From contig OY757939.1 of the NCBI GenBank assembly GCA_963585895.1, forward strand, positions 38,872,956 through 38,936,955: a stretch of DNA of 64,000 bases, given 5' to 3'. Numbering within the stretch: the stretch's first letter is position 1; each line of letters opens with the position of its first letter. Source of the stretch: Sepioteuthis lessoniana (lineage: Eukaryota > Mollusca > Cephalopoda > Myopsida > Loliginidae). Shown here piece after piece: positions 40,663-51,174 of the stretch. Below the pieces are notes generated by a model that did not search any database, was not told the DNA's origin, and saw only the letters and a list, made by a program, of their open reading frames with translations. Both the position numbers and the translations under genes were made by a program.

Positions 40663-40778
40663 TGGGGTTCTATAGTACTACTACTGTTCTTCTATAAGGA
40701 TGGCTTTGGCATTAAGTACCCCAGGTAGGTTGATACGCCATTAAAGAAAGAAACCAAACCAAACCAAGCAATTGCTCC
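40663..40778 (+). mobile_element. SINE D, 3' half
   Basis: 'ttctatagtactactactgttcttc', 'ggatggctttggcattaagtaccc', 'ggttgatacgccattaaagaaag'. Joined directly to the RTE fragment's 5' side. Confidence 0.85.
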
Positions 40779-40784
40779 TGAATC

Positions 40785-40935
40785 ATCCAAGAGCCGATGG
40801 TTTGCGTTTCACGTTTCATTAAATCCTTCAGGAGAGGTATGAATCCTTCTCTTCTTCCCCAAGCTCAGAGCAAATAATAGTGTAGACTAGGCTCTTTACT
40901 TTTGGTAAGGCAACCAGTCTAGAAGAAGGAAAAAC
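40785..40935 (+). mobile_element. SINE B, internal part
   Basis: 'tttgcgtttcacgtttcatt', 'ggagaggtatgaatcc', 'agtgtagactaggctcttta' and 'ggcaaccagtctagaagaagg' follow the B body. Head and tail missing. Confidence 0.75.
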
Positions 40936-41769
40936 GAAGAGCCAACACCACCGCATGAAAACCTACCAGCAGTTGAAACCACAGCACCACCACAAACTTG
41001 GTGTGGCTTCGACCTTATACTCTTCAACAAGTCTGCTCCCTTTTCTCCACAAGGAATCCGAAGACATTGTAGAAGTTACCTCCCTGATGCAGTAGAACCA
41101 ATAAGGTATTCCCCGTCGCAGGGGGATTCCAATGTGTGTCCAGTTGGCAGACAGAGGAACAAGCTGTAACTCATTTACAGATACCGGAAGCATAATGCGG
41201 AATGATGGATATTTATTTAGCACCATATCCACACTGAAACCAGCAGCCAATCAGAGTTCAAGGAATGAGATCCCCCAGATGCAAGAATAGAATATTCCGG
41301 AGTACCATAAATACCAATTGCTTTTAGCACATAGTCCGTAGCAATTGTCAAGTCTAGCAGATAGGAGGCACTTCGACCGGCTGTGGCACGACGGCACGGA
41401 TCTAGTCAAGTGTGTCTTGTCTCTCGTAGCGGTTACTCGGTCGAGGCTGCTTGATGTGGGTACCGGAGAAGTCCAGCATTCACATCACGCGGCTGAAACT
41501 CCTCGAGACTCTGGAAGCTACCCCCTCATGCTCTGACACTCATCTGAGGCGCCCTTTTTTAGGGGAATGTCGACGAGGCCTGAAGCATTTTGGGGAATGT
41601 CAAGCGTGTCTAGGCTACGGCCCTGCTCCTAGACCCACCTTAGAAATTGCCTTGTGCTGTGCTCGCCCGTTTGGTGGGACGTGCGACAAATACCGTCGTA
41701 ATTGGCACGTCAGCGATTGTTGCTGCTCAACACAACAGTATACTAACTCGCTCAATTCAACAGTTATAT
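40936..41769. other. Unassigned GC-richer island
   Basis: Distinct composition with several open frames of about 95-112 codons (minus 40963-41250; plus 41451-41789), none with a domain I recognise. At about 41014 'ccttatactcttcaacaagtctgc' resembles the unit of the minisatellite at 41770-41950, so both may belong to one element. Confidence 0.35.
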
Positions 41770-41950
41770 TTTCCTCAAAGAGTCAGTAGCCCTGTACTCA
41801 TGAAGGAATCTGAAGACATATACTCCTCAAAGTGTCTGCAGCCTTATACGCCTTATAGGGTCTGCAGCCCTATCCTCATTAAGTAGTCGGCAGCCCTATA
41901 CTCTTCACGGGGGTCTGTAGCGCAATACTTTTCAAGGAGCCTGCTGAATG
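41770..41950. repeat. Minisatellite, about 29-bp unit, about six copies
   Basis: 'tctgcagccctatactcctcaaagg'-type units: 'gtcagtagccctgtactcatgaagg', 'gtctgcagccttatacgcc', 'gtctgcagccctatcctcatt', 'gtcggcagccctatactcttcac'. Confidence 0.8.
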
Positions 41951-42475
41951 TAGTGTTGGTTTTATATAAGATTTTCCGGACAAAGTCATTGAATACGCAA
42001 GAAAATGTACAAACATTGACAAAAATGGTATCAAATTTATAAAACAATAATTTACTTATTTATTCATTTATTATATAAATACATGAATAAATAATTTAAA
42101 ACTCAGTAAATTAATACACTGACATCATTGTCGTAGTATTATCCGAAAATAACAACTTTTCAATGAAAAAGAAGTCCTAATAATACTTGCACTGATCTGA
42201 TTAAGAATCAGACGAATCTTTCGAAGTGTTAGAGATAACCAAAATCTATAAAAGAATTTACAAATATAATAGAGAAAAAACAAGATCAGCTTATATAGAG
42301 ACGGTAACTTAATTATATATGTTCAATAATTTCAATTGACAAAAAAAAACCGACAAAATGAAAAAATAATAATAATAATTCTTAAAATATTCAAGAACAT
42401 AAAAACACACCTAAAATAAGTAAATTTTCAAACGCAAATTAAAACTGTTTAACATCGCATAGCAAATACCAAAAA
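41951..42475. other. AT-rich, unassigned
   Basis: Nothing recognised. Confidence 0.45.
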
Positions 42476-42968
42476 GAAGAAATTCTATACCCTATATTAA
42501 AAAATGACATATTCCCATGTAACAACTGACATACCCTTATATGAAAAAATTATCTATCCCTATATACATTTTAAAATCCTTGAAAATTTTTCTTCAAATT
42601 CAGTTAATCATCTGATATAAATATGTCATCAAACGGGTCTGAATTACTGGAAGCTTCCATTTTATCTATTCCTTATCATCACTTTCTTACTACGACAAAA
42701 CGGTATCCCCCCCTTACCCCGTCTATTGTATGTAAAGTGACTTTTTTTTTAGGATTTTATGAGTTTCTGGCCGAACAGCTTTCCAAGACTTTACCATAAA
42801 ATCGAACCATACATCCAGTGGTAGGGTACCAATATTATCACACTTCGTGGTAATATTACCCAAATCGACTTGTAATACATCACGATTTACGGTATATAAA
42901 TAACATACACCCTATCTAAAAAAAAAATTCATATCCTATATGAAAAATACATACCCAATAAAAAAAAT

Positions 42969-43033
<65 letters not shown>

Positions 43034-43900
43034 TGTATAAAAATACATCCCCTATAAAAAAAAAAATACATATCTCTTTATAAAAAATGCGTACTCTGAC
43101 ATAAAAAAAAATACATATCCTTATTTTACAATTTACACACCCCTATATAATAAATACAACTCCCGATATTAGAAATCACTGCTTCATAAAAAAAAATGAC
43201 ATATCCCATCATGAAAAAAACTTATCTCTATATAAAAAAATTAGATATCCCTATATAAAAAAAATTACACCCACCAGCCATAAAAAAATTAAATATCTCT
43301 ATAAAAAAAGTTTTCCTCCCTAAATAAACAATTTCATACCATATATAAAAGTATCATTTTATAAAAAAAATATATACCCCTATACAAGAAATACATGTTT
43401 TAATATAAAAATAATACATAACCCTATATCAAAAATCACCCCTATATAAGTAAATTTACATACACTAATATAAAAATGTATATCCATCTATAAATAATTC
43501 TAAAAAATCATATAAAGAAATATATAACCCTATATAAAAAATAAATACAATTATATTAAGAAATATATATCCCTATATAAAAATTTACATATCCCTATAT
43601 ATAACAATACATATCCCTATACAAAAAAATTACCGCCATAGCAAAAACTTACATATCTCTGTAAAAAAAATTCCATATCTCTAAATGAAAAATGCATATC
43701 CCTCAATAAAAAAAATGTATACAAAAAACTGAATACTTCTAAATAAAAAAATTATATATTCTATACAAAAAATTGAATATACCGATAATGTAGCCCAGTA
43801 TGAAAATACATATCCCTATATAAACAATTACATACCCAATATAAAAATTACATATTCTTACATAAAAAAGACTCACCCTTTTATAAAAAAAAGAAAATAC
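42476..43900. repeat. Degenerate AT satellite, unit about 25-30 bp
   Basis: Many variants of 'tacatatccctatataaaaaa' run through 42476-42600 and 42900-43900. A pure (TA)n lies at 42973-43032. Spacing is irregular, so an old array. A block of the same kind reappears at 44700-44860 beyond SINE insertions, suggesting one array split by them. Confidence 0.8.
42604..42900 (-). pseudogene. Tigger/pogo-like transposase C-terminus
   Basis: Minus strand: VNRDVLQVDLGNITTKCDNI, GTLPLDVWFDFMVKSWKAVR, PETHKI. This follows the Tigger-type end 'W-xV-PETI-NCF'. After a broken stretch comes an acidic end, SSNSDPFDDIFISDD, then stop at 42604. The DDE catalytic block is absent. The recognition rests on one motif and the acidic tail, so it is tentative. 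Confidence 0.45.
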
Positions 43901-43957
43901 ATGTAGAATTATTAGTGTTAGATAGCAATACCTGAAAACGTTTGACTGTATACAATC

Positions 43958-44205
43958 ATATGATTTGATTTGATTTCTTTTGTGTAATGGCATATCAGCC
44001 TTCGTGGGTCATTTAATGCCAAAGCCACCATTCAAGAAGAACAACGGTGATGCTATTTAACGCATAGCTGGGAGGATAAGGGGGTTCATACGTTTTCCAA
44101 GGGTATTTGTCCGAAAGTGAACGTAATTGCGCGACTGGAGTTCGAATTTGTTTACTCCGATTCCGCTGTCCAGAGCTTTAACCATTACGCCGCGTGGACA
44201 CCCCC
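43958..44205 (-). mobile_element. SINE D, full length
   Basis: Tail 'gtaatggcatatcagccttcgtgggtcatttaatgcc', body 'aagtgaacgtaattgcgcgac', B box 'ggagttcgaatttg', head 'gctttaaccattacgccgcg'. Well preserved. Confidence 0.92.
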
Positions 44206-44269
44206 ACCGCAATCAAATGAGCTCTGGCTAGTTAAAAACTGTTGCCTACAAACAATTGGCTTACAAATC

Positions 44270-44306
<37 letters not shown>

Positions 44307-44338
44307 TGCGTGTGTGTGTGTGTATGTGTGTGTGTGAA
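44270..44338. repeat. (GATA)n(TG)n microsatellite
   Basis: Pure gata about 32 bp then tgtg. Confidence 0.97.
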
Positions 44339-44402
44339 CATGATCTGGCATTAAATAACCCACAAGAGTTAATATGGCATAAAACACAAGCAAACCAAAC
44401 TA
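44339..44402 (+). mobile_element. SINE tail fragment (A/D type)
   Basis: 'ctggcattaaataacccacaagagttaatatggcataaaac'. Confidence 0.75.
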
Positions 44403-44482
44403 AACAATTACCAAATAAGGAAATGATCCTCAAACGACACTACAAACAATTAAATTTTCACAACATATCACTATATCAAAAA

Positions 44483-44692
44483 TGGGGGAGTGGTTAATGT
44501 GTTGAATTGCGACTTGGTAGTAAGCAAGTTTGAATTAATACCTAAAGAAAGTTTGAATTAATATATAAAGAAAGAAATGAAACTCCTTATCTCCCCAGGT
44601 ATGAGTTAAACAGTACTTCTACTGTCCTCCTGGGAGGGCTTTTTCATTTAATAACCCACGAAGGTTGATATGCCATAAAAAAACAAAGAGAC
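44483..44692 (+). mobile_element. SINE D with small internal duplication
   Basis: 'gggggagtggttaatgtgttgaattgcg' head, then 'aagtttgaattaatacctaaagaa' repeated as 'agtttgaattaatatataaagaa', then the body 'tatctccccaggtatgagttaaacag' and tail 'aacccacgaaggttgatatgccat'. Confidence 0.8.
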
Positions 44693-44699
44693 AAAAGCA

Positions 44700-44862
44700 A
44701 ACCTATACAAAAAAATTACATTCCCCCAACGTAAAAAATTACTTTTTCCTATATAAAAATACATACCCCTCGATAAAAAAGATGACACATCACGATATAG
44801 AAAAATGACATATGTATAAATAATGACTTATCCCTGTAAAAAATGACATATCCGTATAAATG
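44700..44862. repeat. AT satellite, continuation
   Basis: Same 'cctatataaaaa…tacat' units as 42.5-43.9 kb. Confidence 0.7.
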
Positions 44863-44994
44863 AATGCTAATTCAAATCATCCGCTTAATATAATTGAACA
44901 AATGCCAAATAAGATTATCAAATGTCTCTTCTAATAAAGAAATCTTAGACAATATAAAAGAACTATGCAAAAAAAAGTTTAAAATCTTTAAATC

Positions 44995-45132
44995 AAACAT
45001 TAAACTGTAATTTAAACCTAATCACCAGCCATGGGTTAAATAATGCGTCTGCTGTCCTTCTACAAGAAAATCTTTAGCATTAAATAACTCACGAAAGTTG
45101 ATATGCCATTAAACAAAGAAACCAAATAAAAC
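44995..45132 (+). mobile_element. SINE D, 3' half
   Basis: 'agccatgggttaaataatgcg', 'gtccttctacaagaaaatctttagcattaaataactcacg', 'atatgccattaaacaaagaaacc'. Confidence 0.85.
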
Positions 45133-45425
45133 CTGACCCAGTCGGCTGAAGCTGTTGAATACACCAACTGCGTCTCTGCAGAGTGGTAAAACTCCCCCAA
45201 CGAGTGTCCTGATATGACACTAAACAATCTGATGGTGAGGCTCCAGTAATGCTGGAGCTTTGCGATATACCCCTTTATTGCCATCGCTCCCTGATCCAAT
45301 CTGGTCCGGATTGGTAGCATCTGATATGGTTCTATCTATGGATCAAACAGAATTAAACAGTGTATTTATGCTAAACTGAATTGGATGATACGCCATAAAA
45401 TCCAACCAACTAATCAAATCAAACC
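45133..45425 (+). mobile_element. SINE A, shortened (one internal unit)
   Basis: Head 'gacccagtcggctgaagctg', body to 'ggtagcatctgatatgg', a single unit 'aaactgaattgg', then the tail 'atgatacgccataaaatcc'. Joined to the preceding SINE D tail. Confidence 0.85.
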
Positions 45426-45439
45426 AAAATACGCTTCAT

Positions 45440-45771
45440 AATGTGGACCAGACAAATTTTGTAAAGTAAGCGTAAAATTCAAAATATATAAATTCAAAAG
45501 TTAACTGGTAATTCGTTAGAAGAGTCATGGAAAATAACCAGTGATATTATAGACAAGACTCGGTCCGTGGCTGACAGTTTTAGCAATATAATATTTCAAA
45601 GTTTTACATAAAATGAATAGGTCGCCTATCAGTTTTAAGTGTAGAATTCAAAATATATGAATTAAAAACCTACTGGTAATTCGTTAGAAGAAGAGTCATG
45701 GAAAATAAACAATGATATGATAGACAAGACTTGGCCCGTGGCTGACTTTTTTGTTATATAATTAAGGAATG
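45440..45771 (+). mobile_element. Unclassified family U: two copies of a 130-bp unit
   Basis: 'gtaaagtaagcgtaaaattc…aaatatataaattc', 'taactggtaattcgttagaagag', 'agacaagactcggtccgtggctgac' at 45460-45580 and again at 45635-45765. Two more copies lie at 47750-47880 and 48150-48280. Order and flanking words are conserved between the two loci, so this is one mobile or duplicated family. No ORF recognised. Confidence 0.7.
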
Positions 45772-46310
45772 ATTTTTTTTATATTAATCATTTTTCGTTA
45801 ATTATATTTTATCATTCAGTTTGGTAAGGTTTTGGACAATTCGAGTCTCTTAAATCAAGTGCATAGTCATTTGGTGCAGTTTACGCTCGTGCGGAAAGGA
45901 TATGACAATCACCATTGTCATAATAAACCCCCAAGCAGGAAATGGGGCTGGAGTGTGGATGACGTTATGCCCAGAAGAGATTTGAGGATTTTGAAAAGAT
46001 GTCAGTTGAGATTGGGCCATTGGGGCGAGAGTTGAGATTGGACCATTGAGGTGGGAGTTGGGGATTGACTGTTGAAAGATGTAGTTGGGTTTTTCGAATC
46101 GCTACCGACAGAGATCTTAAACATCACAAGATACACAGCGCGTTGGCGTAGAGTCAGCATAGTATGGTTAGCATAGACTTTTAAGAATTGTGTCTCTCTT
46201 CCCGTGTCACCATGGACCGAAGCCAGAAATAAATAAACGCGTTCGTACCTGAAACGACAGAGTCCGCCTATATTTAAATATCCATTTGTATTGTCGTTGC
46301 GATTTATATC
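45772..46310 (+). mobile_element. Insertion in family U, LTR-like
   Basis: Absent from the paralogous place at 47.88 kb, where 'gtggctgac…' runs almost directly into 'ggctgtggttgtgcttaag'. It starts 'tgttatataattaagg', ends near 'gatttatatca', and has 'aaataaataaacgcg' (poly(A)-like signal) at about 46226. Looks like a solo LTR on the plus strand. Ends uncertain, target duplication not clear. Confidence 0.4.
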
Positions 46311-46985
46311 ATTATGATTATAGCTGTGGTTGTGCTTAAGTTACCATGAATAGCTGTGTATATGTTGGATAGCCATGAACAACAATACATACACATATGC
46401 ATGCAGAAACATAACGACGCAATGAACACAAGCGGACACAGGTCTTTAGAAATATATACCTCTCACTTTATTGAAAGGGTTGTGTGTGAGAGGGAGTTGG
46501 AGACTGAACAGAACTGCAACATATTGACTCCCACTCTTATGGCCATAACAGCGTTTCTTTCCCGTTCTCCTGGGCTGCTCAACCGGGGGCCTGGGGGCAT
46601 AGCCTCTCTGGGACACGGTCCTAATTCCGGCATCTTCTCTCCAACTCATCTGAACTCCAACTGCAATTGCTCAATCGGGAGCCTGAGAGCCCCCTTTGTT
46701 GGGAGCTGGTTTTCTCTACCGCATCTTATATCCAACTGACTCGAACTTCCTGTGCACCGAGTTATATTATTGTTTTACGCCCACTCAAATACCTGTCGAC
46801 AGTCAAGGTTATCCCCTTGATACCTTCGACCGGATGCACCTGTTATTTACACAGGTGCACTTCCTATTTTGACACCTCGGCCGGGTCAATATGCAACATA
46901 TATAACACGCACCCTTGAATTTCGGCTACAAAATTTGGGAAAATTATCTCTTGTATATAATAAGCATTGACTTTTTGAAAATTAT
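46311..46985 (+). mobile_element. Family U, middle part (split by solo LTR)
   Basis: 46318-46362 'agctgtggttgtgcttaag' plus 'taccatgaatagctgtgtata' and 46899-46985 'tataacacgcacccttgaatttcgg…gcattgactttttgaaa' correspond to the continuous sequence at 47893-48025. Confidence 0.75.
46363..46898 (-). mobile_element. Solo LTR, 536 bp, with 4-bp target duplication
   Basis: Ends are TGTTG…CAACA. 'tata' flanks both sides (46359-46362 and 46899-46902), and removing the LTR plus one 'tata' gives 'gtgtatataac', exactly what the paralogous copy has at about 47937-47947. On the minus strand there are 'ggatataagatgcgg' (TATA-like) and 'caataaagtgagagg' (poly(A) signal), in LTR order. An LTR retrotransposon left it by recombination. 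Family (Ty3/gypsy or other) cannot be told from the LTR alone. Confidence 0.8.
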
Positions 46986-46989
46986 AGCT

Positions 46990-47122
46990 GCTAAATTTAA
47001 CTAAACGGTGTATTATTGCTAACCTGAACTGTTTGAAATAGAATTGACTATTTGCATAAAAATGGATTTGGTGTAAAATAACCAACAAAGATTGATATGC
47101 TATAAAACCCAACCAACCGAAT
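46990..47122 (+). mobile_element. SINE A, 3' end
   Basis: 'taaatttaactaaacggtg', 'aacctgaactgtttgaaatag', tail 'atggatttggtgtaaaataacc…atatgctataaaaccc'. Confidence 0.8.
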
Positions 47123-47460
47123 GTAAAAACCAATATCAGAAAAGCTTCTTAAATTTAATCAACAAACATTTTCCACCGGAAAACACTCAACAACAAAAAA
47201 TATAAAATAAAAACACTCTCGAATTAAGTTATTCTTGCACGGAAACCCTGGAAGAAATAAGAAAAAAAAAGATAATTAGAAATAATACGAACAATAAAAC
47301 TTTTAGTACACAAAAATGCAACATGAGAAACTTTTACAAATACACCGTAGAAAAATAAATGCAATCAGACTAATGTTATTTATGGAATCACAGTTAAAAG
47401 ATACAAATATTAATATTGAGCCTTTCTAAATTCAGAATCACATGTAACAATCATGAATTA
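47123..47460. other. Unassigned AT-rich
   Basis: Nothing recognised. Confidence 0.4.
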
Positions 47461-47690
47461 TCCCGCCCTATCAGAGGGGCTCAGAATATACTGACTGTAT
47501 TTCCTGCAGAAGGGTAAGATCCTCACCACCCAAAAAGAGTATCCTGGATTTGAGAGTCCACTTCTGGAGATCTAGGGTATTTAGAGTATCTCTTCATGGT
47601 CATTACTCCCATGTCCACTCTAACCCAGTGTTGCAGTACTTGTTACGGTCTCGTTTATGAGTCAAATGAATGTTTTGGATCATGCTTAAC
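47461..47690 (+). mobile_element. SINE A-related head/body
   Basis: 'ccctatcagaggggctcagaatatactgactg', 'ctgcagaagggtaag', 'tgagagtcca', 'gtatctcttcatggtcattactcccatgtcc'. Diverged subfamily, no tail. Confidence 0.6.
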
Positions 47691-47739
47691 GTAATGGTCA
47701 TTGTTAATGGAAAGTGAATCTATTGCGTAATAAATAGAT

Positions 47740-48285
47740 CACCAATCAATTTTGTAAAGTAAGTGTAGAATTCAAAATATATAAATTCAAAAGTTAACTG
47801 GTGATTCGTTAGAAGAAGAGTCATAGAAAATAACTAGTGATATGATAAACAAAGACTTGGCCCGTGGCTGACATTTTTAGCAATTCTCATTCCGGCTGTG
47901 GTTGTGCTTAAGACTTGAAGTTACCATAAATAGTTGTGTATATAACACGCACCCTTGACTTTCAGCTACAAAATTTGGGAAAATCATCTCTTGTGTTTAA
48001 TACGCATTGACTTTTTGAAATTTATTGCGGTTAAATTTAAACTAACATTTGTTTAAATTTTATCAAGTTTGGATTGACTAGAAATAAGAATTTATGTAGA
48101 TTATATAATATTTCAAAGTTTTACATAAAATAAATAGGTCGCCTATCAGTTTTATTAAGTGCAGAATTCAAAATATATGAATTAAAAACTTACAGGTAAT
48201 TCGTTAGAAGAAGAGTCATGGAAAATAACCAGTTATATGATAGACAAGACTTGACCCCTGGCTGACCTTTTTAGCAGTTCTCTGA
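47740..48285 (+). mobile_element. Family U, second locus (uninterrupted)
   Basis: 130-bp unit at 47750-47880, middle part at 47885-48110, second unit at 48118-48280 ending 'cttgacccctggctgacctttttagca'. Serves as the empty-site reference for the two insertions at 45.77 and 46.36 kb. Confidence 0.75.
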
Positions 48286-48565
48286 TTAGATGTTTCAATT
48301 GTGAGAACGAGTCAGTTAGGTAGAGTTAACAAAAGTAGCCAAGGGCACCGTAACGAACTGAGGCCTAAAATGGCTAATTCTCCAACCGTACGGTTGACGT
48401 AGGAATTTGGGTAAATAAAGACGTCGAAAATCAAGCAGTCTTTGTGTCTGTTCATCATAACAGAAGTGGACACGGAGACTAAGATAAACCCAAGACCACC
48501 CGAAAAAAGTCATAGATAGAAGAGCATAGATTTCCGGCTGGATAGATAAGTATAAGAAAATGAAT
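48286..48565. other. Unassigned
   Basis: A 65-codon minus-strand frame (48316-48513) has no domain. Nothing recognised. Confidence 0.35.
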
Positions 48566-48836
48566 TAGGTGTATACAAAAAATCAGCAATCGGTGTTCAA
48601 ACCATGGACATGGCTGTTTAATTTTCACTTCGTTCAAAAACCCTTCAGAAAGGTATGAATCCTACTGTTGTCGACCCAGCTATGAGTAAATAGTTGGAGT
48701 GACTGAGCTCTTTGGCCATAATAAGGCAACTAGATAAGGAAAAGGAAAACTCTAAATTCAAACCAGCTTTACTCTAATTAAAAATTGACTTCGTGTCACA
48801 TCTTGCCCACAGTGGAGGGAGTGTGAATCATTTTTA
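48566..48836 (+). mobile_element. SINE B, diverged
   Basis: B box 'cggtgttcaaaccatgg', 'tcagaaaggtatgaatcc', 'gactgagctctttggcc', 'ggcaactagataaggaaaagg' and the 3' end 'acttcgtgtcacatcttgcccac'. Confidence 0.8.
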
Positions 48837-48861
48837 TTTGGTAGGAATACTTGATATTATA

Positions 48862-50190
48862 CACGGGGTGCCTTCAATAAGTCTGCAGACTTTTTTGTAC
48901 AGGCATTTAAAATTGTCGTAGACTCTTGAAAATTCACTATCTTATTGCTATACATCTTTTGAGATGACTGACCAATTTTTATGATTTCAGGTTCAAATGA
49001 ACAACCACAGCAGCAATTGGAATACACACTACTAAAGCCTAATTGTCACAGATGGTGAATCTTAAAGGTGAAATCTGGACGTGTGGATACTTTAGAAGAA
49101 CGATATGCAATAAAATTCTGTTTTAAACTTGGAAAAAATGCTACAGAAACGTATAGAATGCTTCAGACAGCTTTTCGACCATCTTGCATGAATCGAGCAT
49201 CAGTTTTTGAGTGGCATAAGAGATTCAAGGAAGGCAGGGAGTCTGTGAGGGATAATGAGAGGTGTGGGAGGAGTAAGGAAGTCAGAACACCAAAGTTCAT
49301 AGGCCAAATAAAAAATTTCATGGATAAGGACCGTTGCGTGTCTATAGAGACAATAAGTGCACAATTTGATGTCAGTGTGGTAACTGTACACACAATTATT
49401 CGCGAGGAACTAAGGATGCAGAAGATCTGCGCGAAGTTTGTCCCAAGGGTGCTCAGAGAAGATCAGAAAGAAAGACGTTGTCATGACAGCAGGGAGATGA
49501 TCGAGCTGATCAATTCAGATCTCGCAGTTCTTGATGCTCTGGTGACCTGCAATGAAAGCTGGATCTACTGCTATGACCCAGAGACCAAGAGACAGAGTTC
49601 CCAGTAGAAGCATGCTGGCTCTTCCAGACCCAGACAGAGCAAATCCGCCCACAAACTTTTGTTGATCCCTTTTTTTTTTTTTTTGACAGCACTGGCATGA
49701 TCTATATGCACTGGGTTCCCACTGGACAGACAGTCAACAAGGAATACTATGTTGAGGTTTTAAGGGAGTTCAGCAAGAGATTCCGTCGGAAGAGGCCAGC
49801 ACTCTTCTAATCGGCTCAGTGGCATTTCCACCGAGACAATTCACCAGTCTACAACTCCATCCTTGTCACAGACTATCTGACCAAGATGGACATCATGACA
49901 GTTCCTCAGCCTCCCTATAGTCCAGACCTTGCTCCCTGTGACTTTTGATTATGCCCTAAGCTCAAGGAAAAACTTAGAAGCTGCCTTCATGAGAAAATTG
50001 AGGAGATGAAAGAGGCTGTGACGAAGGTCATTGACACGCTCACACAAGAGGACTTCCATGGGGCGTTCCAGAAGTTGTTGGAACGGCACAACAAGTGCAT
50101 TGCAGCCGAAGGGGACTAGATTTTCATGTGTGTACAATCAATAAAAGTGCCCATACGAAAAAAGTCTGGAAACTTATTTGATGAGCCTTG
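48862..50190 (+). mobile_element. mariner element, complete length, TA target duplication
   Basis: 1329 bp between TA dinucleotides (48860-48861 and 50191-50192). The left end 'cacggggtgccttcaataag' and the right end, read on the other strand, 'caaggctcatcaaataag' start imperfect TIRs of about 40 bp that share 'gactttttt' and 'gggca/aggca'. Length and structure are those of a canonical mariner. The transposase inside is dead. Confidence 0.92.
49068..50119 (+). pseudogene. mariner transposase, N-terminus intact, catalytic D1 mutated, multiple breaks
   Basis: The first 179 codons are open (49068-49607) with the paired HTH N-terminus (EERYAIKFCFKLGKNATETY, then SVFEWHKRFKEGRESV) and the linker KFVPRVLREDQ. 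The first catalytic motif, usually TGDES, is TCNES at residue 162, so the first Asp is Asn. Then comes a TAG (from TGG) at 49605, a frame change at a T-run (about 49670-49684), a TAA at about 49808, 'WHFHRDNSPVYNS' with the second Asp, and 'YSPDLAPCDF' with the third, exactly 34 residues later (DD34D spacing), followed by a TGA (from TGG) and a readable C-terminus LERHNKCIAAEGD. No in-frame ATG precedes; the frame simply opens after a TGA at 49056. Cut-and-paste transposase of the Tc1/mariner superfamily, inactive. Confidence 0.92.
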
Positions 50191-50239
50191 TAACTGTGTG
50201 TAAATTATTTGTATTAAGAATAGTTACTTTTTACAAAGG

Positions 50240-50455
50240 AATATTATTATTTGTTCTCTTTTGAGAATTTTTCACACCAGCGTTAGCTGATGGTTTCTCG
50301 CTTGAGTTTGAGTGACAACAAGTCTCCTCAAGTCCCCAAGACTCTTCTCAGTATTCTATGCTGCTCTCAATAATGCTGTAGTTTGGATGGTCTCCACTCG
50401 TCCTGTTATTTCCAAGTCCGACAGTCCTCTTACTAATCCTTTAGTGACTAAAAAA
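50240..50455 (-). pseudogene. RLE-LINE C-terminus, minus strand, 5'-truncated
   Basis: 3' end first: 'ttttcacaccagcgttagctgatgg', 'gagtttgagtgacaacaagtctcctcaag', then the reverse of RILRRV ('agactcttctcagtattc') and of ETIQT ('gtttggatggtctccactcg'). Ends near the KGL block at 'ctttagtgac'. Single copy here, without a tandem partner. Confidence 0.8.
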
Positions 50456-50590
50456 GAATTTACTTGAAACCATAAAATTGTGTATGAATTATTAGTTCTA
50501 AATAGAAATACTTGAAACCATACAACTGTGTGCAAATTATCTATTTTGGATAAGAATACTAGATATCATATAATTGCGGGCAAAAAAAAA
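50456..50590 (+). mobile_element. SINE A-related internal units
   Basis: Two or three units of 'tacttgaaaccata(c/a)aa(c/t)tgtgtg(c/t)aaatta', matching the sub-family at 6.57 and 37.1 kb in the other orientation. Confidence 0.5.
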
Positions 50591-51174
50591 CTTTTAAATA
50601 ACAACTAAACAAAAAATATAGCTATAAATGTACAATAATCGCAATTCTCTAACCACTAAGCATAAAATACTCCTATACGGGTTGACATGCCGTTAAAATC
50701 AATCAATCAACCTACTCTGAGAACTTGCTATATTTGAAAAAAATATTGTTTTTCTATGTCGAAACGATTTCTGACTTTCCAACATACATGTACACAAGTT
50801 AACTTTTCCTGTTTTCATTTCCAAATATTGAAAATGAAGTCTTGATATTTTTCTTCTTCTCCTCCTCCTCCTCCTCCTCCTTCTCTTCTTCTTCCTTCTC
50901 TTCTTCCTCATCCTCCTCCTTTGGAATATTTTTGCAAAACAATTTTTTTTCTTTGATATCAAAATAAGCACTTGAAAAAAATAGCATTAAACTTGATAAC
51001 TAATATTTTTCTCCCACACGGGGATATTTTTGCGAAGCAAATTGTTTCCATGTGTTTGTTCAAGTGCTTACTTAATCAATATTATCAATAATCAATAAAA
51101 AAAATCAATATTTTTCAAATCTGTCAAATTCCATGAGAAGAGGGAAGTCTTATGAGTGCAAAGTAACACAAATT
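50591..51174. other. Unassigned; CTC/CTT-rich tract 50852-50925
   Basis: Pyrimidine-rich triplet tract; otherwise AT-rich without recognised features. Confidence 0.5.

Noticed and set aside
50699..50987. Arg/Glu-rich frames
   Set aside because: Translation of a pyrimidine triplet tract on the opposite strand.
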